A stretch of 64,000 bases of DNA, taken from NCBI RefSeq assembly GCF_901827205.1, contig NZ_LR594675.1, forward strand, positions 992,001-1,056,000, read 5' to 3'. Positions 8,172 to 16,494 of the stretch are shown here, piece after piece. The DNA is from Variovorax sp. PBS-H4. GTDB lineage: Bacteria > Pseudomonadota > Gammaproteobacteria > Burkholderiales > Burkholderiaceae_C. Made by a program: the position numbers and the translations under genes. The notes below the pieces were generated by a model. It had not been told where the DNA came from. It worked only from the letters and a program-made list of their open reading frames with translations, and did not search any database. The number at the start of each line of letters is the position of its first letter. The stretch's first letter is position 1.

Positions 8172-9532
8172 GAAGCACGGGCCAGCGCGGCATGCCGGTG
8201 GATGCGGCCCGACTCGTCGGCGACCCTCCAGGGCCGGCGCACGTCGCCCAGTGCCTCGGCGACGGCGAGTCCGGCCTGCAGCCCGTCTTCGTGGAAGCCC
8301 GCGCCGAAGTAGGCACCGCAGAACCACACGCCGCGCCGGCCCTGGAGCGACCAGAGCTCGCGCTGGGCCCGAATCGCGGCGGCGTCGAAGAGAGGGTGCT
8401 CGTAGACCTCGGTGTGGAAGACCTGTTCCGGCTCGTCCCTGGGATTCAGCGTGAGGAACAAGGCAGAGGCGCCTGGCAGCTGCTGCAGGCGGTTCATCCA
8501 GTAGCTCACGCGAGGTGCTTCCTCGACCCCTCGCGCACCGGTGTAGTTCCAGCTCGACCAGAGCTTCCGTCGCAGCGGCATGACCGAGGAGTCGCCATGG
8601 AGCACGGCGTGATTGCGCGTGTACCTGAAGGCGCCGAGCAGCCTGCGCTCCTTGGCGTCGGCGTCGGCGAGCAGGCGCAGGGCCTGGTCGGCATGGGTCG
8701 CGATCACGACCTGGTCGAAGCGCTCGGGCGTCGGCCGGTCCGCCGTGTGCACGAGCACGCCGCCCGCGCCGGCCTGCACCTGGACCGCCGCGCTGCCCAG
8801 CCGCAAGCGCCGCCCCAGCCCCTTGGTCAAGCGCTCGACATAGCGCCGGCTGCCGCCGCGCACGGTGCGCCACGCGGGGCGCTGGCCCAGCGCCAGCAGT
8901 TGGTGGTTTTCGCAGAAGCGCACGAAGGCCTCGGTGGGGTACTCGCCGATGCGCGCTGGCGAGGTGGACCAGATGGCGGCCGCCATCGGATAGAGATGGT
9001 CCTCGCGAAAGGCGCGCCCGTAACCGTGCAGGTCGAGGTAGGCGTCCAGGGGCATCAGGCCGACCGACCCTGCATCCGCCGGCGCTTGCCGATAGAAGCG
9101 CACCACCTCGCGCAGCATCGACCAGAAGCGCGGGCTGAGCAGGTTCCGGCGTTGTGCGAACAGGCTGCGCAAGTTCGTGCCGGCGTATTCCAGGGCGCCG
9201 CCATCCAGGCTCACCGCGAACGACATGTCGGTGGGATCGGTCTCCACGCCGAGATGCGCGAACAGCGCGCTCAAGTTCGGGTAGGCCGGCTCGTTGTAGA
9301 CGATGAAGCCGGTATCGACCGCGACGGCGCCTTGGCCGGGAAGCTCGACCGTGTTGCTGTGGCCGCCCGGCCGCCCATCGGCCTCGAACACCGTCACCTG
9401 GTGCCGCTTCCCCAGCAGCCACGCGGCCGAAAGGCCGGAGATGCCGCTGCCGATGACGGCGATGTCGAGCACGGGGCCGTCCGGCCCCATGGGCGGTGGC
9501 GCATGCCGTTCGGTGCCGTTCGCGGGGCGCAT
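8168..9532 (-). CDS. NAD/FAD-binding amine-oxidase-like protein
   Basis: 454 aa from ATG 9532; ATG 9490 (440 aa) is an alternative, and neither has a clear ribosome site. The dinucleotide-binding motif IAVIGSGISGLSAAWLL and FEADGRPGGHSNTVEL are followed by VDTGFIVYNEPAYPNL, the signature of the NAD/FAD-binding proteins partnered with DUF1365 and CFA-like enzymes. WFCGAYFGAGFHEDGLQAG closes the FAD domain. First gene of the three-gene operon, divergent from the sigma-factor gene. A role as acyl-chain desaturase/oxidase (as proposed for UfaD in Rhodobacter) is inference. Confidence 0.88.
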   Translation of the reverse strand: MRPANGTERHAPPPMGPDGPVLDIAVIGSGISGLSAAWLLGKRHQVTVFEADGRPGGHSNTVELPGQGAVAVDTGFIVYNEPAYPNLSALFAHLGVETDPTDMSFAVSLDGGALEYAGTNLRSLFAQRRNLLSPRFWSMLREVVRFYRQAPADAGSVGLMPLDAYLDLHGYGRAFREDHLYPMAAAIWSTSPARIGEYPTEAFVRFCENHQLLALGQRPAWRTVRGGSRRYVERLTKGLGRRLRLGSAAVQVQAGAGGVLVHTADRPTPERFDQVVIATHADQALRLLADADAKERRLLGAFRYTRNHAVLHGDSSVMPLRRKLWSSWNYTGARGVEEAPRVSYWMNRLQQLPGASALFLTLNPRDEPEQVFHTEVYEHPLFDAAAIRAQRELWSLQGRRGVWFCGAYFGAGFHEDGLQAGLAVAEALGDVRRPWRVADESGRIHRHAALARAS

Positions 9533-9574
9533 GGCGTGGGGGGTCGGGGGGTGGTTTCGGTTTTTCACGCTCAG

Positions 9575-9604
9575 GTTGTACGTGCCCACGGCGCTTTTGG
9601 ATCT
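9575..9604 (-). promoter_or_regulatory. Candidate RpoE(ChrR)-type promoter for the FAD/DUF1365/CFA operon
   Basis: On the minus strand AGATCC (9599-9604) and TACAAC (9575-9580) are separated by exactly 18 nt. This resembles the TGATCC-N18-TA promoters described for the Rhodobacter RpoE/ChrR system. It would start transcription about 35 nt before ATG 9532. Confidence 0.5.
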
Positions 9605-9633
9605 GATTGGCACGAAACGCTGTGATCTAATGC
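9604..9633 (+). promoter_or_regulatory. Candidate autoregulatory promoter for the ECF sigma gene
   Basis: TGATTG (9604-9609), 18 nt, then TAATGC (9628-9633). It overlaps the opposite-strand candidate by one base, making a compact divergent control region. If it is real, transcription starts near 9640, which excludes the ATG at 9630 as translation start. Confidence 0.4.
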
Positions 9634-9656
9634 CGCGCGCAACGCGTAAGACCCGC

Positions 9657-10316
9657 ATGCGCATCGCCCCACAGCCAGAGACAACCGCTTCCGGACCCGC
9701 CGGGCTGCGAGCACCCTGGCTGTCGATCGTGACCAAGGAAGAGCGGCGAGGATCCGTGCCGACCCCCGAGGAACTCAACGCACTGTTCAGAGCTGTGGCG
9801 CTCGCCGGCGACCGGCAGGCGTTCGCGGCCCTGTTCAAGCACTTCGCGCCGCGCGTCAAGGCCTACCTGATGCTGTGCGGCACCGGCGAAGCCGTGGCCG
9901 AAGAGTTGACGCAGGAGACCATGGTCAGCCTTTGGCGCAAGGCAGCCCTGTTCGACCCGGACAGGGCGGGGCTGTCTACCTGGATCTTCGCCATCGCCCG
10001 CAACCTGCGGGTGGACCACCTCCGCCGCGCGGGGAACCGCACGGTCGCTGATGAGGACGACCAGGCCAGCCAGATTCCCGATCCCTTGCCAGCGCTCGAC
10101 GAGCAGGTGCTCGCCAGGCAGCGCGAGTCGCGCGTTCGCGCGGCGATGTCCCGCCTGTCGCAAGACCAGGCCCACATCCTGCGGTTGTCCTTCTTCGAGG
10201 AGCATCCCCATGCCCGTATCGCGGAGGAACTCGGGCTCCCGCTGGGCACGGTCAAGTCGCGCGTGCGCCTTGCGGTGAGCCACCTGCGCCGTCTGCTCGA
10301 GGGGCTCGAACCATGA
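9657..10316 (+). CDS. rpoE: ECF sigma factor of the RpoE/ChrR (ECF11-like) type
   Basis: 219 aa from ATG 9657; GTG 9729 (195 aa) is closer to usual ECF length, and ATG 9630 lies inside the putative -10. Region 2 is seen as FAALFKHFAPRVKAYLM and ELTQETMVSLWRKAALFDPDRAGLSTWIFAIARNL-type sequence; region 4 as LRLSFFEEHPHARIAEELG followed by LGTVKSRVRLAVSHLRRLLE. The stop overlaps the ATG of chrR (ATGA, 10313-10316), the standard sigma/anti-sigma arrangement. Divergent from the lipid-modification operon, its likely target. Confidence 0.92.
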   Translation: MRIAPQPETTASGPAGLRAPWLSIVTKEERRGSVPTPEELNALFRAVALAGDRQAFAALFKHFAPRVKAYLMLCGTGEAVAEELTQETMVSLWRKAALFDPDRAGLSTWIFAIARNLRVDHLRRAGNRTVADEDDQASQIPDPLPALDEQVLARQRESRVRAAMSRLSQDQAHILRLSFFEEHPHARIAEELGLPLGTVKSRVRLAVSHLRRLLEGLEP

Positions 10317-10969
10317 TCCGCCATCATCTGCCCGACGATCTGCTGCTGTCGATGGCGGCCGGCACCTTGTCCGCGGGCCCCGCCCTGGTCGTGGCCAGCC
10401 ACCTCGAGACGTGCGCCGAATGCCGCGGCCGGCTGCACTCGCTCGAGATCGCCGGCGGCGTGATGCTGGAGGCGTTGGTGCCCGAGACGCTTTCTTCCCA
10501 GGCGCTGGCGAAGACCCTGGCGGCCATCGACGCCCCGCCGCGTCCTGTGCGCGCGCGGGTCATTGCGCCGCGCCCGCGACCTCCGCTGCCGGCCGGCATG
10601 GCCTGGCCGCGCGCGTTGGAAACCTGCAGCGCGACGCCCTGGCGCTGGCTCGGCCCGGGCATGCGCTGGAGCCGGTTGATGCTGCCGGCCGATCCGAAGG
10701 CCAAGCTGTTCCTGCTGCGCATCGGCGCGGGCATGAGCCTGGCACCGCACACGCACAGCGATTGCGAGCTCACGCAAGTGCTGCATGGCGCTTTCCATGA
10801 TGGCCGCGACCTGTTCGGTGCGGGGGACTTCGATGCTGCCGACGACACCGTGCACCATCAGCCGATGGTGCAGAGCGACGGCGACTGCATCTGCCTGGCC
10901 TCGGTCGAGGGTCGCATGCGCTTCGACAGCCGGCTGGCGCGAACGCTGGCCGCGCTGATCGGCATGTAG
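10313..10969 (+). CDS. chrR: ChrR-type zinc anti-sigma factor with cupin-like domain
   Basis: 218 aa. The N-terminal anti-sigma domain has the zinc ligands His5 (or His4), His30, Cys34 and Cys37 (HLETCAEC), spaced as in Rhodobacter ChrR. The C-terminal cupin-like domain has His146, His148, Glu152 and His181/182, matching the metal ligands needed in ChrR for response to singlet oxygen. It therefore probably holds the sigma factor inactive until photo-oxidative or organic peroxide stress. Coupled to the sigma gene by ATGA. Confidence 0.92.
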   Translation: MIRHHLPDDLLLSMAAGTLSAGPALVVASHLETCAECRGRLHSLEIAGGVMLEALVPETLSSQALAKTLAAIDAPPRPVRARVIAPRPRPPLPAGMAWPRALETCSATPWRWLGPGMRWSRLMLPADPKAKLFLLRIGAGMSLAPHTHSDCELTQVLHGAFHDGRDLFGAGDFDAADDTVHHQPMVQSDGDCICLASVEGRMRFDSRLARTLAALIGM

Positions 10970-10981
10970 AGGCCTCCTGGC

Positions 10982-11401
10982 TCAGCGGCCCGGGCCGCCG
11001 AAAGCCAGCACCGCCCGGCATCCCGCCGCTGCAGCCGCTGCCGTGACGAAGGCACCCCAAGCCAGATCGATCAAGGTGAGTCGCCAAGGCCAGTCCTTCA
11101 GCGTGGCCTGGTTGGTGAAGTCGTAGGTGGCATAGGCGAACAGGCCGAGCAGGGCGCCTCGGCCGAGCGCCGATGTCCACGATCGGGCCTCCACCGCCGG
11201 TACGATGGCAAAGATCACGATGCCGGCGACATACAGCGCGTAGAAGGTCACGGCTGCCTTGATGTCCATGTCCGCCCGCATGAGATGGCCGATCGCAGGC
11301 CGGTACAGGCGGTTGGCCATGGTGGCCAGCCAGGAGGCGTCGATCGCCAGGAACACGAGGGCCGAGGCGGCATAGGCGGTGAGGAACTGGCGAATGGACA
11401 T
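10982..11401 (-). CDS. DUF2177 family membrane protein
   Basis: 139 aa, four likely membrane spans. DUF2177 features are FLAIDASWLATMANRLYRP near the N terminus and GLFAYATYDFTNQATLKDW in the middle. The function is unknown; the family recurs in RpoE/ChrR-linked lipid loci. It lies 104 nt downstream of the DUF1295 gene on the same strand and converges with chrR with 12 nt between stops. Confidence 0.85.
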   Translation of the reverse strand: MSIRQFLTAYAASALVFLAIDASWLATMANRLYRPAIGHLMRADMDIKAAVTFYALYVAGIVIFAIVPAVEARSWTSALGRGALLGLFAYATYDFTNQATLKDWPWRLTLIDLAWGAFVTAAAAAAGCRAVLAFGGPGR

Positions 11402-11505
11402 GAAGACTCCTGGACCGAGGGGCCGACGCGGCCCCACGGCTTTCTACGCGCGGGAGGCGGCCGCAGATCACGCAGGGCGCCGACTCGGTCGTGCGCGTGC
11501 GGGTT

Positions 11506-12300
11506 TCACGGACGCCTCCTGCGGGGCGGCGCCGGTATGAAGGCACTCGTGCGCGCCATGTAGTCGCGGTAGGCGGGCCTGCGTTCCCCAATGTCCTTTT
11601 CGAGCAGGCGCACGCCGGAGACCTTGAGCAGCAGCCCTGTCATCAACAGCGGCGAGACCGCGCTCCACAGGCCTTGGAGTCCCGAGGCGCCAAGGGCCAC
11701 CAGCCAGAGACCCCACCACACGCAGGCTTCGCCGAAGTAGTTGGGATGCCGGGTGTAGCGCCACAGCCCCCGGTCCATGACTTCGCCGCGGTGTGCGGGA
11801 TCAGCCTTGAAGCGCGCGAGCTGTGCGTCGCCGATGGCTTCGAACGCAATGCCGAAAGCGGCCAGGGAAGCGCCCACGGCGTCGATCCAGCCGAGCGGGC
11901 GCGTGGAGCCGGCTGCGGCCAGGAAAGGGGCCGACACGACCCAGGCGAGAAGGGCCTGCAGTCCGAACACCAGGTACAGGCTCTTCCAGCCGAAGCCCGG
12001 CTCGTTGCGATGCCGCATTTCGCGGTAGCGCCGGTCTTCTCCCTGCCCCCAGTTGCGCCAGCCAAGGTAGATGCCGAGCCGCAGGGCCCATGCCAACCCG
12101 AGGGTCGCCATGAGCCACGCCCGCGGGTCTCTGTCTGGAGCGACTCCGAGGTAGAGCAGCGCCGGGCCCACGATCAGGAAGGGCCAGGCCCGGTCGGCCA
12201 GGCTCGCATCGCAACGCACGAGGCTGGCGAGCCATGTGAGGAGGGACAGGCCCGATGCGAGCGCCAAGCCGGCGAGTGCGAGCAGCAGCGGCGCAGTCAT
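11506..12300 (-). CDS. DUF1295 / steroid 5-alpha-reductase-like membrane protein
   Basis: 264 aa polytopic membrane protein. The C-terminal signature RGLWRYTRHPNYFGEACVWWG is that of the DUF1295/ICMT/steroid-reductase superfamily, where it forms the cofactor site. These proteins are common in lipid-stress loci beside CFA-type enzymes; the substrate is unknown. The ATG at 12300 is preceded at 6 nt by a predicted -10 element, so the mRNA may be leaderless. First gene of the DUF1295-DUF2177 pair. Confidence 0.88.
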   Translation of the reverse strand: MTAPLLLALAGLALASGLSLLTWLASLVRCDASLADRAWPFLIVGPALLYLGVAPDRDPRAWLMATLGLAWALRLGIYLGWRNWGQGEDRRYREMRHRNEPGFGWKSLYLVFGLQALLAWVVSAPFLAAAGSTRPLGWIDAVGASLAAFGIAFEAIGDAQLARFKADPAHRGEVMDRGLWRYTRHPNYFGEACVWWGLWLVALGASGLQGLWSAVSPLLMTGLLLKVSGVRLLEKDIGERRPAYRDYMARTSAFIPAPPRRRRP

Positions 12301-12306
12301 TGCAGG

Positions 12307-12336
12307 GATATACGCCGTGGCGCGCAGTTCGGATTG
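12307..12336 (-). promoter_or_regulatory. Candidate RpoE(ChrR)-type promoter for the DUF1295-DUF2177 operon
   Basis: On the minus strand CAATCC (12331-12336), 18 nt, then TATATC (12307-12312). Same architecture as the candidate upstream of the FAD operon (NATCC-N18-TA). The -10 ends 6 nt before the ATG, so the transcript would begin at or very near the start codon. Confidence 0.45.
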
Positions 12337-12370
12337 CTCGTCGAACGTTGCTGCAAGGAGCGCCGTGGCC

Positions 12371-12919
12371 TCAGCGCGTTCGGCCTCCCCGGTACGCGCT
12401 GAGGGTGCCGCGCGTCAGCACGGCGGCGTGGCCGATACGTGCCATCGAGCTGCCGACGTGCGCATGGGTGATCGCGATGCCCAGTGCGTCGGCGGCATCG
12501 CTGCCCGGCACGCCAGGCAGTTGCAGCAGCCGCCGCACCATCTCCTGCACCTGCGGCTTGGCGGCGCGCCCATGGCCGGCAACCGCCTGCTTCATCTGCA
12601 GCGCCGTGTACTCCGCGACGGGCAGGGCGTTCGTCACCAGTGCGGTGATGCAGGCGCCCCGCGCCTGGCCGAGCAGCAGGGTCGATTGCGGATTGACGTT
12701 GACGAACACGATCTCCACCGCTGCCGCATCGGGCCGGTAGGTCGCCACGATCTCGCCGATGCCGTCGTACAGGATCTTGAGCCGCGCCGGCAGTTCGCCC
12801 TTGAGCACGCTGCGGGTGCTGATGGTGCCGCTGGCCACGTAGCGCAGCGCATGGCCGTCCATGTCCACCACGCCGAAGCCGGTGGTCTGCAGTCCGGGGT
12901 CGATGCCGAGAATGCGCAT
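12371..12919 (-). CDS. ruvC: Holliday junction resolvase RuvC
   Basis: 182 aa, normal length. RuvC cuts Holliday junctions symmetrically with RuvAB. The first acidic residue sits in MRILGIDPG; further acidic residues in AAAVEIVFVN and at the C-terminal GSDAADALGIAITHAH complete the metal site. The start at 12919 gives the canonical MRILGIDPGL N terminus. ruvA and ruvB are not in the window. The cytidylyltransferase gene upstream ends 7 nt before it, so the two may be cotranscribed. Confidence 0.96.
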   Translation of the reverse strand: MRILGIDPGLQTTGFGVVDMDGHALRYVASGTISTRSVLKGELPARLKILYDGIGEIVATYRPDAAAVEIVFVNVNPQSTLLLGQARGACITALVTNALPVAEYTALQMKQAVAGHGRAAKPQVQEMVRRLLQLPGVPGSDAADALGIAITHAHVGSSMARIGHAAVLTRGTLSAYRGGRTR

Positions 12920-12926
12920 GCCAGCC

Positions 12927-13988
12927 CTAGGCGTCGAAGTACCAGCGCACCGAATGGAAGAACACCGGCGCTGCGAAGCACAGCGCATCGACGCGGTCCA
13001 GCAGGCCATTGGCGCCGGTCACGCCGATGCCGCGCCCGCCCCAGCTGGGAATGCCGCGGTCGCGCTTGAGTGCCTTCATCACCAGGTGGCCCATCGACCC
13101 GGCCACGCAGGCGAGCAGCGACACGGCGAGCGCCTGGCCGAAGCGGAAGGGCGTGATGAAGGAGAACATCGCGCCGACCAGGCTCGCGATCGCCATGCCG
13201 ATGGCCCAGCTGCGCCAGTTGAAACTGCTGCTCACGTGCGGCGCGACCGGCGCGTCCCTGAAAAGCCAGTCGCTGGCCCGCCTCAGGATGCCTCGGGGCG
13301 CCTCGTCGACGTCCGTGCTGCCCGGCACGCTGCTGCGACGCGCGATCAGGTGCTGCACAACCACGCAGGTCTGCACCACGAAGACCAGGAAGAAAACCAG
13401 GAAGGCGCTCTTGCCCTCGTAGCCCGGGAAGGAGAGCAGCAGCAGCGCCGGCACGTGGCTCATGCCGTAGACGCACACCATGATGCCCCACTGCAGCTTC
13501 GCGTTGCGCTCGAGGAATTGATTCGGATCGTCCGCCAGCGCGCTGACCACGGGGATGGCGAGGAAGACGTAGACCGGGATGAACACGGTGAACAGGTCGA
13601 AGCGCGCAGTCGCGACCAGCCAGAACTGGATCGGCAGCACCACGAAGAAGGCGAGGATCAGGCTGCGGTGGTCGCCGCGCCGCGTAGGCGACAGCGTGAT
13701 GAACTCGCGCAGCGCCAGGAAGGAGATCAGGGCGAACAGCACCGTGGCCACCGTTTCGCCCAGCGCCCAGCCGATCCAGAAGATCACCGCCATGAACCAG
13801 GTGGTTCCCAGCAGCCGTCGGAAGTGCGCCAGCTCGCGCTGCCAGCGCTCGTCGCGCCTGGGATTGCGCCGCTCGCGGAAGGTCAGCAGGAAGGCGGCGA
13901 TGCTCACGACGACGAGCAGGCCGAAGACGATGAAGAACAGCGCCGCGACCTGGTGGGTGGGCGAGAGCTGGCGGAGGTATTCGTTCAT
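12927..13988 (-). CDS. Phosphatidate cytidylyltransferase-like membrane protein (CdsA/YnbB type)
   Basis: 353 aa with about eight hydrophobic segments. It matches the CTP_transf_1 family: ALREFITLSPTRRGDHRS in the middle and the C-terminal block VTGANGLLDRVDALCFAAPVFFH, which contains the conserved D..D near the active site. It makes CDP-diacylglycerol from phosphatidate and CTP. This longer YnbB-like type is a paralogue of canonical CdsA. The acyltransferase-like gene lies 13 nt upstream on the same strand, which suggests a phospholipid-synthesis pair. Confidence 0.88.
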   Translation of the reverse strand: MNEYLRQLSPTHQVAALFFIVFGLLVVVSIAAFLLTFRERRNPRRDERWQRELAHFRRLLGTTWFMAVIFWIGWALGETVATVLFALISFLALREFITLSPTRRGDHRSLILAFFVVLPIQFWLVATARFDLFTVFIPVYVFLAIPVVSALADDPNQFLERNAKLQWGIMVCVYGMSHVPALLLLSFPGYEGKSAFLVFFLVFVVQTCVVVQHLIARRSSVPGSTDVDEAPRGILRRASDWLFRDAPVAPHVSSSFNWRSWAIGMAIASLVGAMFSFITPFRFGQALAVSLLACVAGSMGHLVMKALKRDRGIPSWGGRGIGVTGANGLLDRVDALCFAAPVFFHSVRWYFDA

Positions 13989-14001
13989 GCGGTCGGCTGG
14001 C

Positions 14002-14781
14002 CTACACGTACCGCAATGCAATCACGGCTTCGCGCGCACGGTCGAGAAAGGGGCGGCGCTCTTCGCTCTGCTCGAGGCGGATCGGCTCGCCGAAGGTGAC
14101 CGAGCAGAGGATCGGCACCGGCACCACCTCGCCCTTGGGCATCACGCGCTGCACGTTGTCGATCCAGGCCGGGATGAGCACCGCATCGGGAAACATCTGC
14201 GCCAGCGTGTAGAGGCCCGATTTGAACTTCTGCGGCTCGCCGGTGTGGCCGCGGGTGCCCTCGGGAAAGATGATGATCGAGTCGCCGCTTCGCAGTGCGT
14301 CGATCAGCGGCTGCAGCGGCACCAGGGCTTCGGCGCTGTCCGGCTGCGGCGTGGGCGCCAGTTCAGCTGGCGCCGATTCCAGCGGCAGTTGTCGCTGCAT
14401 TCCTTCGGCCGGCCCGGCGGCGATCGGCATCGCCTCTTCGAACACGGGCTCGATGCGCTCGCGGGGCACCGCGACAGGCGCGGGCGGCGGCACCGGCGCG
14501 CTGCCGCCGCGTTCCACGTAGATGGCGTTGAACACCTCCGTGGTGATCCAGCGCTTGAAGGGTGTCGTGGCCCAGTAGTCGCGCGCCGCGATCGGCCGCG
14601 TGATGCTGCGCAGCTCCTCAGGCAGCGCGGCCCAGATCATCACCAGGTCGAGATGGCTCTGGTGATTGGCGAAGTAGATGCGCTGCTCGGCCTTGGGCGG
14701 ACAGCCCCACCAGCGCGCCTGGGCACCGGTGAGGAGCCGGATCAAGACCAGCAGCACCCACCCCGTGAACTTTGCAAGCAT
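14002..14781 (-). CDS. PlsC-like 1-acylglycerol-3-phosphate acyltransferase with internal insert
   Basis: 259 aa. Motif I NHQSHLD (His40, Asp45) and motif III FPEGTRG (172-178) define the family, which transfers an acyl group to lysophosphatidate. Between ERGG (residue ~93) and PLIDALRSGD (~158) lies an insert of about 55-60 residues rich in Pro, Ala and Glu, absent from typical PlsC proteins. A -10-like TATCAT (14789-14794) is 7 nt before the ATG. Together with the CdsA-like gene it would convert lysophosphatidate to CDP-DAG. Confidence 0.87.
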   Translation of the reverse strand: MLAKFTGWVLLVLIRLLTGAQARWWGCPPKAEQRIYFANHQSHLDLVMIWAALPEELRSITRPIAARDYWATTPFKRWITTEVFNAIYVERGGSAPVPPPAPVAVPRERIEPVFEEAMPIAAGPAEGMQRQLPLESAPAELAPTPQPDSAEALVPLQPLIDALRSGDSIIIFPEGTRGHTGEPQKFKSGLYTLAQMFPDAVLIPAWIDNVQRVMPKGEVVPVPILCSVTFGEPIRLEQSEERRPFLDRAREAVIALRYV

Positions 14782-14843
14782 GGCGGCGATGATACGGGCG
14801 GCGGATGCACGTTTTTCTCCGCTATGATTCGCATCCTTCAAAC

Positions 14844-14919
14844 GCGGGAATAGCTCAGTTGGTAGAGCGCAACCTTGCCAAGGTTGAGGTCGAGAGTTCG
14901 AGACTCTTTTCCCGCTCCA
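14844..14919 (+). tRNA. tRNA-Gly (GCC)
   Basis: 76 nt including an encoded CCA. The acceptor stem pairs GCGGGAA with TTCCCGC, the D-arm has AGCTCAGTTGGTAGAGC, and the anticodon stem CAACC/GGTTG encloses loop TTGCCAA with anticodon GCC. The T-arm is GAGAGTTCGAGACTC. It is followed after 46 nt by a strong terminator and then by the accessory island. Confidence 0.98.
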
Positions 14920-14965
14920 AAATTCGATCCATGGGATTCCAGAGAATTCCATGACTCGTTGAAAG

Positions 14966-14987
14966 CAGGGCCTTATGGCCCTGTTTT
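14966..14987 (+). terminator. Rho-independent terminator after tRNA-Gly
   Basis: Stem CAGGGCC / GGCCCTG (7 bp), loop TTAT, followed by TTTT. Positioned 47 nt past the CCA end. Confidence 0.8.
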
Positions 14988-15129
14988 GCCGCACTGGCCA
15001 GCTGCGGCGAGCGCGGTGCCAGCGGGCGCATAGCGCTGTCACCCCGAAGGTGAGCGTGACCGAAGCTGCCAGGCGCAGTGCTCATGCGGCTGTCCCGAAG
15101 GCCGCAAGCGTCAACTGCCGAATCTAGGT

Positions 15130-16104
15130 TCAATCAACCGTCGCACCAGCTGATCGCACAACCACGGCGAGCTTGTCGATCTCGCTGCGGATGAAAGCCT
15201 CGAATTCCTTGGGCGAACTGCCCACAGGCAGCATCACGTTGTCCAGCAGCTTCTGGCGAAGGTCGGGGTCGGCGAGCGCCTTTGCGGCCTCTCGGTGCAG
15301 TTTGTCGATGATGGGCTGCGGCGTTCCCGCGGGCGCGAGCAATCCCAGCCATCCCTCGAACCCGTAGCCCGGGACCGTTTCAGCCACTGTGGGAACGTCG
15401 GGCATGACCGGCGATCGCTTGTTGCTGGTGACGGCGATCGCTCGGAGCTTGCCGGCCTTCACCTGGGGGAGTGCGACAGGGATGCTTTCGAAGCTGACAT
15501 CGATGTCGCCTCCGACGAGCGCTGCCACGGCCGGTGCGCTGCCCTTGTACGGGACATGCACGGTCTTGATCGCGGCGGCGGTGTCGAACAGCTCGCCTGC
15601 GAGGTGCATGGACGTTCCATTACCCGCGGAACCGCGGCTCAGGCCCTTGCCGGGCTTCTTGGCGTACGCCACCAGCTCCGGGACGTTTCGGACCGGAACC
15701 GCCGGGTTGACCACGACCACCATCGGATAGGACACCACCTCGGAGATCGGCGTGAAGTCCTTGATGGCGTCGTAGTTCAGCTTCTTGTAGAGAGACGGGT
15801 TGATGCCGTGGGTGCTGATCGAGCCCATCAGGATCGTGTAGCCGTCGGCGGGCGCGCGGGCGACCGTCTCCGACGCGATCACGCCGCCGCCGCCGCCGCG
15901 GTTCTCGACGACGAAAGTCGTGCCCATGCTCTTGCCCATGCGCTCGCCCAGCAGCCGAGCGACGATGTCCGTGGGACCACCGGCGGCCGCTCCGACGACA
16001 AGGCGCACGGGTTTGTTGGGGTAGGCGTCCTGCGCCGGGGCGGGCAGCGTTGCGGCACATGACGCCAGAGCGGCGACCTTGAGGATGTTGCGGATGGCTT
16101 GCAA
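15130..16104 (-). CDS. Bug-family tripartite tricarboxylate transporter solute-binding protein
   Basis: 324 aa periplasmic binding protein. A TTG start at 16104 is chosen because AAGGAG lies 7 nt before it and the sequence then begins with a short basic region and a signal peptide (AALASCAATLPAPAQ). The mature part begins DAYPNKPVRLVV; family marks are VGAAAGGPTDIVAR, VVENRGGGGGVIASE and VPYKGSAPAVAALVGG. Bug proteins usually bind carboxylates; no TctA/TctB membrane genes are in the window. Last gene of the minus-strand catabolic operon. Confidence 0.9.
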   Translation of the reverse strand: MQAIRNILKVAALASCAATLPAPAQDAYPNKPVRLVVGAAAGGPTDIVARLLGERMGKSMGTTFVVENRGGGGGVIASETVARAPADGYTILMGSISTHGINPSLYKKLNYDAIKDFTPISEVVSYPMVVVVNPAVPVRNVPELVAYAKKPGKGLSRGSAGNGTSMHLAGELFDTAAAIKTVHVPYKGSAPAVAALVGGDIDVSFESIPVALPQVKAGKLRAIAVTSNKRSPVMPDVPTVAETVPGYGFEGWLGLLAPAGTPQPIIDKLHREAAKALADPDLRQKLLDNVMLPVGSSPKEFEAFIRSEIDKLAVVVRSAGATVD

Positions 16105-16180
16105 GATGGGTCTCCTTCGATATTTGAGATCACTCGACTGCGGTGGCCGAGCCATCGGGGCGCTTCAGGCGGCGATGCCT

Positions 16181-16477
16181 TCAGGTCTCGGGCTGCACTG
16201 CGCCATGCAGGATGTGCCGGTTGAAGATCCAGGCGTCGTACTGCTTGCGGGTCTCGCCCAATTTGGAGTGCTTCAGATGCCAGTCGAGCGCGGCCTGGTC
16301 CTTCCATTCCTCGAAGAGGAAGACACGATCGTCCATGGGTGCGGACGGCGTGATGATCTTGAACTGCAGGCAGCCCTCTTCCTTGCGCGACTCGCGCGCG
16401 TGGTTCTGCATCACCGCGAGGAAGTCTTCGCGGTGGTGGGTCTTGATCGAGAACTCGACGATGAGGGAGATGGTCAT
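16181..16477 (-). CDS. Antibiotic biosynthesis monooxygenase (ABM) domain protein
   Basis: 98 aa ferredoxin-like dimeric fold. ABM features: an N-terminal strand (ISLIVEFSIKTHHREDF), SRKEEGCLQFKII, and VFLFEEWKDQAALDWHLKH. AGGAG lies 8 nt before the ATG. Such proteins are small cofactor-free monooxygenases or ligand-binding accessory proteins. Position within a catabolic operon suggests a role on a pathway intermediate, but no substrate can be named. Confidence 0.85.
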   Translation of the reverse strand: MTISLIVEFSIKTHHREDFLAVMQNHARESRKEEGCLQFKIITPSAPMDDRVFLFEEWKDQAALDWHLKHSKLGETRKQYDAWIFNRHILHGAVQPET

Positions 16478-16494
16478 GTGGTAGCTCCTGGGTT

